From Sclerodactyla briareus (Eukaryota; Echinodermata; Holothuroidea; Dendrochirotida; Sclerodactylidae), in assembly GCA_026419785.1 (NCBI GenBank), contig JAODTK010001444.1, forward strand, positions 186,001 to 250,000: a DNA stretch of 64,000 bases, in the 5' to 3' direction. Of the stretch, positions 55,801 through 64,000 are shown in pieces. A program made the translations under genes and the position numbers. Position 1 is the stretch's first letter; the number at the start of each line of letters is the position of its first letter. The notes beneath the pieces are model-generated. The model was given only the letters and a program-made list of their open reading frames with translations. It made no database searches and was not told the origin of the DNA.

Positions 55801-58115
55801 GCAACTCTAAAATTACAAGAAAGGAACTGACTGTTGGGCGCCAAGAATGAGTCTCTTGATACCAACATCACAATACACAAGGTCTATTCTCTCAATCAGT
55901 TTATACAAAACCCATCGATATCTGGACAAAATGGAGTACGACAGCAAAACTGACGCTGATTCAGTTGAGGGTTAGAAAACTGACGAGGATATCCGTATTA
56001 ATAAAAACTGAAGATATCGCAAAATTGGCACTGGTTTAGTTAGGTAGAGGACGAAGAAATCCGTAGAGTAAAACAGACTGAAGTTATCCGTAGGATGTTG
56101 GATATTTGTTGAAAGATATGATGAAAAACAAAACAATAAACATGAGAAATGTTCAAAGACATGTTGAAAAAAGGTCTCATTCGACTGTCCATTTATTTGC
56201 TTAAGCACAAAATCAGACAACCCGTGGTTTCAATATTTTGTTTCTCGTGCAGCAGAATTCCAATCTTAGCTTTACGATAGAAACAGGAACGTCCAAATTA
56301 TCTTAGCAATCTCGGTATTTATCTTCATGGAAACAGGGTTTTGATCTCGTCGCCAACTGAGAGAATAATCGTAAAAGCTCGTGACTATTAACACAGACTG
56401 CCCTCATGAAAACAACAGAACCTACTGAACTGGTAGAGTAAACACCGCTTAGTCGCGATGGTGATCAATTAAGTGCTAGATTGGAATTGGTTGGTTTCTT
56501 CTTTACGTTAGAAGACAGTCGGCGCACTTCCAGTGCGTCCACCATGCAGTAGGAACATTATCAACGCAAACATCTGTCAGTTTGTGATTATGTAAAGAGG
56601 TGTACGAACTACAACGTGCTCGTCTGAGAATGACCGTAGAACGTGACATAATTCTAGCTATATGATGGATCTGGCAATTGAGTAACTCGATTCTTTTTGC
56701 TATTTGATGGGATTCAGATAGAATAGGAGGAGAATTCATAGAAATTGATATTACACATCATCGGGCATTTGACAGGCCTTTTAACATACCTGTGTATGAA
56801 AAAAGTTATTTTGTATTAATTTTTCTGGTTTTGACATGTCAGCCTATGGTCTATTACGTTGTTTTCAAGGTCTTCAGTTCAGTTCTCCACTTTATTATGT
56901 AGCGTAGGTCTGGTATTTACCCAATTGCACTCAACATGACTGCTCGACTGATGACAGCTCTCCCATGAATGATATTCGGATGAGGACCCTTATAAAATTA
57001 TTGAATGATTAATGGCAACTCTTATAATTTGATGGACTACCCCAACGAAGTATGCATCTTATCATTATTATTTTTATTACCAATGTAGGCTCTTTATTCT
57101 AATCGAATAAAACACAATCGTTATACTGCTGTCGCTCTCCGGAAATATATTTTGCATTGAATATTCTTCATGTACTCCGAAAAATGTCCTACTGGGAGCC
57201 GCCTCCTCGATTCACGCATTCAATTGATTGATCTGTTTCGAACTACTCCTTCGCTGCGTGTAATGAACTGGGCGTCGGACCCAGTGAGATCTCAAGTGAC
57301 GAAGCAAAATAACTCCGGGGAATCGAAACAATTAGATGAATTGCTCGGAAAGATAGATAACTTTACAAAACATATGGAAAATGTCGTACCTCTGATTTGT
57401 GTAGGTCAAATATATTCACAAGTCCGATGACCTACGTTGTGATTCTACTGTAGGAGCGTAAGTCCTGTACTATATTTCACGAATTTAATAATGACATGTT
57501 GCAATGCATCATTTAGATTTTAGAAGATAATTTCAAATCGCGTTGAGGCAAGCCAATGAGAAATACGTGTATACAATCAGAATAATATGTCTCAGCACTT
57601 GGTGTAGTAGATCGTCAACAAGACAATGTAATATTATGAAGTTAATAATCTTTGCTGATGCTATTTTGACTCCAATGATAGTTTCATCCTCCGGATACCC
57701 ATACGCTTTTGGGGGTGTTATGTTAAGAAACTAGAAACTAAACCAATGAGAAATGAGCTCGCTATGATGATGATGATGTATAGGGCCTATCATTCTCGGG
57801 GGGCGCGAAATCCATTCTCATCAACCGAGAACAGTCATTTGTAGCGGCAATGATAATGCGAAATGTGGAACACAAATATCCGATGATAATGAATTAAATG
57901 ACTTATTCAGTTAGTCATTAAAAGGTTAAGATAGGGGAACCCTTTATAGGAATAGGTGGTACCAGTCGTCATCAATTGCTCTATATTGCAACTGCAATTA
58001 GAGATGGGAAAAGAGCATAGTTCTAGGAAAATTTATTCAAAGGCACTCTCAGTATTTCTGCCGACGTGACCTGGTGTTACAATTTGGTCTTGAAACTCGC
58101 TGGATATGGCATATG
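52887..58115. other. Long stretch with no recognised gene
   Basis: AT-rich sequence without recognised repeats. The 86-codon frame at 57170-57430 contains a possible coiled-coil segment (KQLDELLGKIDNFTKHMENV) but no flanking splice evidence. A short GATGATGATGAT run is at 57764. Confidence 0.42.
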
Positions 58116-58119
58116 AAGC

Positions 58120-58300
58120 TTGTTCTCGGTATCAAGTAGCACAGTTGGCAAAACGTCTACTTTCGGAGATCGTATTCAGGACGGGTCATACCAAAGATCC
58201 CTAAGAATGATACCAGTTGCCATTTCCCGGGATGCTCAGCAAGAGTGACTGGAGCAGGTAGAACGAGGGGTATACAATTACCATGTTGCTGTCTTAATGT
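58120..58300 (+). mobile_element. tRNA-derived SINE with GGGTCATACCAAAG body
   Basis: A perfect A box TAGCACAGTTGG (58137-58148) sits in a tRNA-like head (GTAGCACAGTTGGCAAAACG, TCTACTTTCGGAGATC). A degenerate B box follows at about 58168-58180, then GGGTCATACCAAAG (58183-58196), GTTGCCATTTCCCGG and GATGCTCAGCA. From memory, this head-plus-body order matches a SINE family seen in several marine invertebrate genomes; the exact family name needs a repeat-library search. The copy is diverged and its tail is not clear. Confidence 0.68.
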
Positions 58301-58329
58301 TGAACACCTTCACCACCATGTTACTAAGT

Positions 58330-58395
58330 AACGATATGTGCAGTGTCCAGGTCTGCACCCTCGTGGGCTCAATTCCCTGCCAGACAGTTATCTCT
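58330..58395 (+). mobile_element. Possible second tRNA-like fragment
   Basis: CTCGTGGGCTCAATTCCCTG resembles a tRNA T-arm with a B box (GGGCTCAATTCCC). No A box of quality is present upstream. It may be a fragment of another SINE inserted next to the one at 58120. Confidence 0.3.
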
Positions 58396-60297
58396 TAAAG
58401 AAGAATCAAGTATTTGCTCCTGAATAGTTGCAGAATCGAGTAGCAGCATTCGGAGCAGAGAGGGTTATTTGTATACACGAACATCTGGGAATAAAACTAC
58501 CCCTTATTGATTAATCCACTGTTTTCCCCGAGTAATATTACTAGTTGAATTATTCAGGAGGGTTTAAAATCGAATCAGTGGATAAAGGATGAATTAGAGT
58601 CGGAAGGGTGGAATGGTGTATAAGGAATATAATGTTACTAGATTAGGTTGAGTGTAATGCCGTAATGGAGGAAGTCCTCACTCGTCTTATTTGATTGGAC
58701 AGCTTTTTGACTGCACGCGGGATCTCTTGTGGTTGCTGATATCACATTAGGTTTACTTGATGTCAACCCGAGTACGTCGGCTCTGATCACTTGACCACTC
58801 GATAACCCCTTCATATGTTAAGCATTTTGTATAATTCCGGTGCAGGTTCTAGGGATTGAGAGTTGTATTTAGTAAGGAATCACTGAAAGATCGCTTTTAG
58901 TTGGATTCGTTTCGTTCTGACATTTTGTCCGACGTTACCATTACTAAGGTAAAAATAATGAATTAATGTCCCTCTAGATTCCCTATCTTTGTCGTAATAG
59001 CATATCAGCCATAGATGTAAAAAAGAAGCCTACCTTTTAGGGGTATGATATTTCTCCCGCAACAATTTGCTCTGATGATCGGCGCTACTGATATCCATCA
59101 AGATGTTTCGCAAAACACCCATGCATCGCATTGTTGCCGTATCTCTGGGATGTAATAGTAGTTTCTTATTCGTCTTAATGAGATTGATAAGACAAGTCTA
59201 CTCAGATCATCTCGTGTTTATTTTGAATAAGCAATCCTTGATGTGTGAAACAATAATACTAGATGACATATGATCATTCTCAGGCGGAGGCTAGCAGCTC
59301 CCACTCATCTCATCTACCAGGATATATTGTTATTAATCGGAAGTTCATATGACCAAGGACAATATTACGCTGTAACGATGCTTACCAGCTGAGTCGGTCC
59401 TTCAAGGTTTCCGTTTTTACCCCATGAACAAATAATTTAGGGACCATTTTTGCTAAAATATAAATGTGCTGACCATTCTTTACAGTTATTACCTTGGGAA
59501 AATGTAGTTTCGACAACAGACGAACCGGTTAGCAATGAGAAGCAATAGACGAATGAAGTACACTTCAATCTTTTTATTTTCGAATCTATTTTTTTCTTTC
59601 TGATTATGTCCTGCCCGAAAACACCATCGGATGTCAAAGAGGAAGTCGGGCACGATCCCTTCACTCCTTCTCTTTTACAAGGATCAGTGATACCCCCACT
59701 GGGTACATAGCAACAGAGTCTTCATGCTTGTCTTCGTGTTTTGTCTGCTTGCACTGGAGAATATGCTCCGAGAGCCATTGTTAGGGAATCTACCGACCGT
59801 GGTAATCCACCGCTTGATTGAACTGCTTCTTCCCCTTTCCAAATGTTCAATGTTCGTGCAGCTACGAAACCCAAAGAATAGACTAAAATGAAACAATGAG
59901 CTTATGATTCTCACGAAGCAGGGCTGTCATTGCCCATGTGGTACAAACTGGATTTGTATTAACACCCTTCCACGTCAATCATGCTGTGCATATCGGGTGC
60001 AGTGAATGATCTGGAACAGCCCTGTCAAGAATAAACAAATTCCACTGGTATTGAGAATCTGTAATAAGGAAATTAACTATTCGTTGTAACGACCACACAT
60101 TTTATTTGGTTCACAGTGCGTTCTGTAGGCCTCCCCATCGTTGTAATATACAATAATGACTTTGACGCTCCAAGGTCATAGCTAATAGATTATGCATAAA
60201 TCCTTTTCTCCTGGATTCATTATTCAAGGAATGTCTAATTGAGGTACATTCTTTTCAATATGTGGAACGCCCATCATTGTTCTGCAAGGTATACGTA
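58396..60297. other. No gene recognised
   Basis: Only chance-length frames (under 77 codons). Confidence 0.42.
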
Positions 60298-60342
60298 AAT
60301 ATACATACATACATACCTACATACATACATACATACAACATA
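60298..60342 (+). repeat. (CATA)n microsatellite
   Basis: About ten CATA units with one CTAC interruption. Confidence 0.92.
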
Positions 60343-60782
60343 CATCTACAAACAGGTGGAACCTCATCGTTGCACTCATCAGCAGTTAGTGTGAACAGAT
60401 TGTTATACATACTTTCTACCTCACGGCAGTATACGTCAGCGACCCATTCATATGAAACCCTCTCGCCATAAATATCACGAACTGCCCCTCCTTTCAAATG
60501 CTTGGCCCGTCACGTTTACTTTAACATGTTAAAGCGCTTTACTGTACTGCCTGTAATAGACGCAGATTTGTCATCGCAGTCCCACCATCGCTCAGCCCGT
60601 TGTCTGTCTTTTTCGACAATGCCAATGAGCGTTACTCATTGCTCTTATCAAAAGAATTTGATAACCGACCGTTTCTTCGCTTGTTATTAATCTATATTTT
60701 TTTTCAGATCCGTTTATTGTGCATCCTCTGACCCAAGCTAAGCTATCAGCAATTCTGTTGCCGAAGCTTGTCCATATACACA

Positions 60783-61996
60783 ATGGATCAGAGTGAATAT
60801 CGACATATTCCCCCGTCCCTACCTTGAATGACTTTCACATTACACCTTCCAAGGACTTACAGGTTGCAGTTTCCACCTCGCCAACCGTAAATTCTCTCTA
60901 TCTACCATTTCATTTTTATAGTAGGAGTAATTGGAAATGGAACAGTTCTCTATGTCATCGCAAAGTTCGCCAAATGAAGACAGTCACTAACTGGTAACAT
61001 ATTTACCGTTAGCCTTATCGACTGATGTTCCTAACGAGCATACCATTAGTGGGGTCCGTCGAGTATTTTTCAGTGGTGCTGGGCTGGGCCATTTGGGAAA
61101 GTATTGTGGCCACCTACCCCAAATCTGGACACCTCAATATGTACCCCGGGATTAACTCTGTTTAGTGGTAATGAGCGTCGACCGATTCATCGCAGTGTGT
61201 TGGGTCCTTTAAGGCGTCCAAGTATCGGAAGCCACGAACATCTCTGATTGTCAGTGTCTCTGTGTGGGGCTGTTCTTCGCTACTTTGCAACATTCCCAAC
61301 ACTATCATGGTAACACATTCAGCAGAGAGGCAGGAATGTGGTCTAAACTACTACAGACTCAGCACTTCAGACCTGTTGCCGACCATACATATTCTATACA
61401 TGGCTATGCTTGGATTCTTTATTCCCTTGGTGATAATCGCGATCTGTTACACACGCATCGTCATTAAACTGAGGATTGTTAGCGCTAAAACGGGGACATG
61501 GAGAGTCTCGTAAGTGAACAGAGGGGGGGTATTGGTGTGTTCTAGCTCTTTATGCCGCTGGGGTCCCCTTTCTACACACTTCGGTTTATATTGGCAGTAA
61601 ATCCCAGTCTCAGCCATTCCCTCCCAGCGGGGACAAAGTACCTATTCAACGTTCTCTCATCATGGGATATGTTAATTCATGCGCTAACTGTTTTCTGTAT
61701 GCATTCTTGATGAGGAGCTTCAAAAGAGTTTCCAAGCGGCGTGGTTCTGTAACAGGAGTCGTGACATCAACTCGGACCTAACCAACTCATCTGGATACGT
61801 TCTCCGTGGTGGTCGCCGAGAAAGAATGCGCAAAGAAATCGATAGACTGAGCTGTTTTCGGAAATGGTCTAAACTGAAGTCGACACAAGGAGAGCAGTTT
61901 GATGATGAGAACTACTTATCTGGAGTTCAAAATAACTCGTACCCTTTGACCAGTCTCCAACAGCTATGTGCTGATGCTGGTCGTTCACAGGAATAA
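60783..61996 (+). pseudogene. Rhodopsin-class GPCR, somatostatin/allatostatin-C receptor-like, frameshifted
   Basis: Known role of the family: seven-helix plasma-membrane neuropeptide receptors coupling to Gi/o. Read in order with frame changes: N-terminus from ATG 60783; TM1 FIVGVIGNGTVLYVI (~60915-60960); TM2 NIFTVSLID then MFLTSIPLVG; TM3 end VVMSVDRFIAVC (DRF for DRY); ICL2/TM4 KYRKPRTSLIVSVSVWG; ECL2 with one Cys (QECGLNYYRL); TM5 GFFIPLVIIAICYTRIVIKL; ICL3 AKTGTWR; TM6 remnant PFYTLRFILAVN; TM7 GYVNSCANCFLYAFL (NP changed to NC); a ~64-codon open tail ending TAA 61994-61996; AATAAA at 62015. YRKP after the DRY region and YVNSCANP at TM7 point to the somatostatin/opioid/AstC group. I count at least six frame changes plus stops at 60825 and 60975. 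There are no introns. The usual TM3 Cys is absent. It is a pseudogene, or a real gene damaged by assembly indels. Confidence 0.9.
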
Positions 61997-64000
61997 AAAT
62001 ACAAGTTCAATGGTAAATAAAATATTATTTTGTGAATTCAATGACATTTATGGGTGAACTATATATGTGTTTGTTGGGTATATCAAGCTCTAATGAAATG
62101 TTATTAAGCCTGATAATTTACCTGGCAGCATTGTTGTTAGTTTGATTGGTATACTGTTTCGAGGATGTAAAAAAAACAAAGAACTTGTAATTGTTTGAGC
62201 ACGAATGACATCCAATCTGTTCAGTCGACATTCGGGTGAATCTTTCTCTGCTAGACGGTGATTCGTCTTGTACCTACTGTATACCGTTTAGTAACATTGA
62301 AAAAAAAACCTGATCTTGAAAGAACCCTTCGGAATAACTTTCAAATCGCCATTCTGAAACTGTATGTAGTTCCACATGAAGTGCCGGTTTTTCTGCCATC
62401 CGGTAACGTGCTTGTCAACAAATACACTCTCAGTTCATGTGATCCACAATTGCTCGTTTGTGGAAATAACTGAACTGATAAGTCTTGCGACCAAGATTTG
62501 CCTGTTCGGAGCAATAACCTCCCATAAAGGGATGACTTGGAGTGTTAGTTTGAACATCCAACGTTCGCTGTGGCTTTCTTTCCCTTCCAAACCCCGACAA
62601 ATTCGGTCAGCTTGTTTTTGTTACATTAGATGTCAAATAAATGTCCCTTTAGCACCTGTCCCCTATACAATCAATACATCCTTGCTTGTCGGCATCACTT
62701 ATGCGGATTTAAGAATTGACAATATTTGGACTTGGTTGACTATATTAACGTGCTACCCGAAGCTGTTTTTTCATGCTCGAAATGTTTGCCCAGAAGCACC
62801 CATTATTAGGCTGGATTCATGTTCGAGTCTTCGCCTAAAAAAGCATCCGTTCGGCTTGGATTTCATGGTTGTGGATGCTGAATGACACTATTGAGCATAT
62901 TCACGCTAAACCAAGATGAAAAGTTTCAGTAAGAGGTGAGTTTAAGCTGCAATTGCAGAGACAAGGAGATAGTTACGTAGCCGTGATATTCTCCAAATAA
63001 AACGAAACCAACATCGAGAAGGCAAAATGATACGTGTTCCGATACGGAAAAGGTAAAAATTAGCGTGTGTTCCGATGCAGGCTTTGATGCCGCTCACGGC
63101 GATTGATTTCACGGAATATCTCCCTCATAAATTTAACTTCCTTATCCATGAGTTGCTATATATTTAATGGTCCCTCTGAGCTCCTCATATATCTCTTCTA
63201 AAGAATACTCCCTTTTAAAACTGTGATTTTCACATCCATTACGCACACTGCATCCGCATCGTTGGAAGGCCTAGACTTCTGTATTGGCAGTTATAAAATG
63301 TGAGTTGCAATATGTAGCGCTAATATTATTTGTATAAAACATCTCCCGATGCATTCTGTCTTTCATTAGAAGAGAAAGAATGTTAATTGCTGGCATACTG
63401 TATCAATCAGAAACGGGAGGGCCTGTACATGAGATATCCGACTTTTGTGTATATAAGATACTGATATTATTTTCGTAAGGATACTAATGGGTCCATTGCA
63501 TGTTGTACAGCACCAGCAATTTTTGACCTCCTAGGGTAATTCGAACCGAAATAATCGCAGCATGTTTTTGTAAACAACGCCCTACTCATCGAAAAAGAAA
63601 CTTTTGCTCATTAACCCAGCTATAGTTGGAATAGGGGATAGACAGATACTGCCGCACCACAGGGCGATAGTATGTGAAGTTACTCGAAATGAGTGATTTT
63701 ACAGTTCAGACATGATTTTGTTTTTATCAGGGTGTGAGGACTAGAAGTGTACGAGGAAATGACAGTGATAGGAGATAGTAACATTGAAATGCCCACCAAT
63801 ATCATTATAAATGTAAATATACGATGCGAATAAGAGTGGCTTGCGTGATTCATAGGAATATGTAAATTCTAGCGCTAATTGAATTGAATATTCTAAGACC
63901 GCCGTTGGTTTTGACCGGCGTGTTTCTACCGAATTCGCCACAAGGCCAGGGCCACCAGTACAGAAGTCTGCTGAAGCTTGAGTATCGTAGGCAAAATATT
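61997..64000. other. No gene recognised downstream of the receptor
   Basis: The 169-codon frame at 62376-62885 is the longest outside repeats, but it is Cys/Ile/Ser-rich without recognisable domains and its length is still chance-compatible in 64 kb. The remainder has no motif. Confidence 0.42.

Noticed and set aside
57170..57430. 86-codon frame with a coiled-coil-like segment
   Set aside because: KQLDELLGKIDNF is suggestive, but no acceptor or donor of quality flanks it and no family is recognised.
61511..61520. GTAAGT after the TM5/ICL3 segment as an intron donor in the GPCR
   Set aside because: The protein similarity resumes within about 40 bases (TM6), with no room for an intron or an acceptor; it is better explained by a frame change.
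62376..62885. 169-codon + frame downstream of the receptor
   Set aside because: No recognisable domain, irregular Cys/Ile/Ser-rich composition, and chance-compatible length. Worth a database search but not supported here.

Overview
This is a gene-poor stretch of eukaryotic DNA, most likely from a marine invertebrate. I lean towards an echinoderm or other invertebrate deuterostome because of the style of its repeats: AGGTCA-rich repeats, a tRNA-derived SINE containing GGGTCATACCAAAG, and L2/CR1-type LINE tails with GCGCTATAT. That placement is inference. Nothing bacterial is present: no operons, dense long ORFs, rRNA or CRISPR. The longest uninterrupted frames (about 130-180 codons) are what chance gives in 64 kb at this base composition, and several of them lie inside repeats.

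Layout. 1-2 kb: nothing recognised. 2-4.2 kb: a repeat block bounded by an inverted pair of ~250 bp copies. 4.9-9.8 kb: nested tandem duplications of an AGGTCA-rich repeat family, a TA-flanked MITE (6173-6430) and a 457 bp tandem duplication. 10-14 kb: dispersed repeats, a 168 bp TIR element and a LINE reverse-transcriptase fragment. 15.1-16.0 kb: a CpG-rich, CRE-containing promoter-like segment followed by a possible short 5' coding exon. 19-23.7 kb: MITE, AGGTCA-type tandem repeat, SINE, (TATC)n and a third copy of one dispersed family. 24-31.7 kb: almost featureless. 31.7-33.8 kb: a 131 bp MITE with an intact 7 bp target-site duplication, then two small candidate ORFs. 35.6-36.5 kb: a decayed satellite of ~195 bp monomers. 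38.0-38.7 kb: the 3' end of an L2/CR1-like LINE. 39-40.7 kb: GATA and AAATA simple repeats. 44.2 kb: a possible Ser/Asp-rich terminal exon. 47-52.2 kb: MITE, SINE and diverged duplications. 52-58 kb: nothing recognised. 58.1-58.4 kb: tRNA-derived SINE sequence.

The one clearly recognisable protein gene is at 60783-61996 on the + strand: an intronless rhodopsin-class GPCR closest in motifs to somatostatin/allatostatin-C receptors. It can be read through TM1-TM7 and the C-terminal tail, but it is broken by several frameshifts and in-frame stops. The damage is mostly indels, so it is either a fairly recent pseudogene or a real receptor in an indel-prone assembly. No functional gene cluster can be reconstructed. 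The structural interest lies in the transposon debris: four TIR elements with definable ends, one more palindromic element, and AGGTCA arrays with spacers of 1, 2 and 4 bp, which are classical nuclear-receptor direct-repeat spacings.
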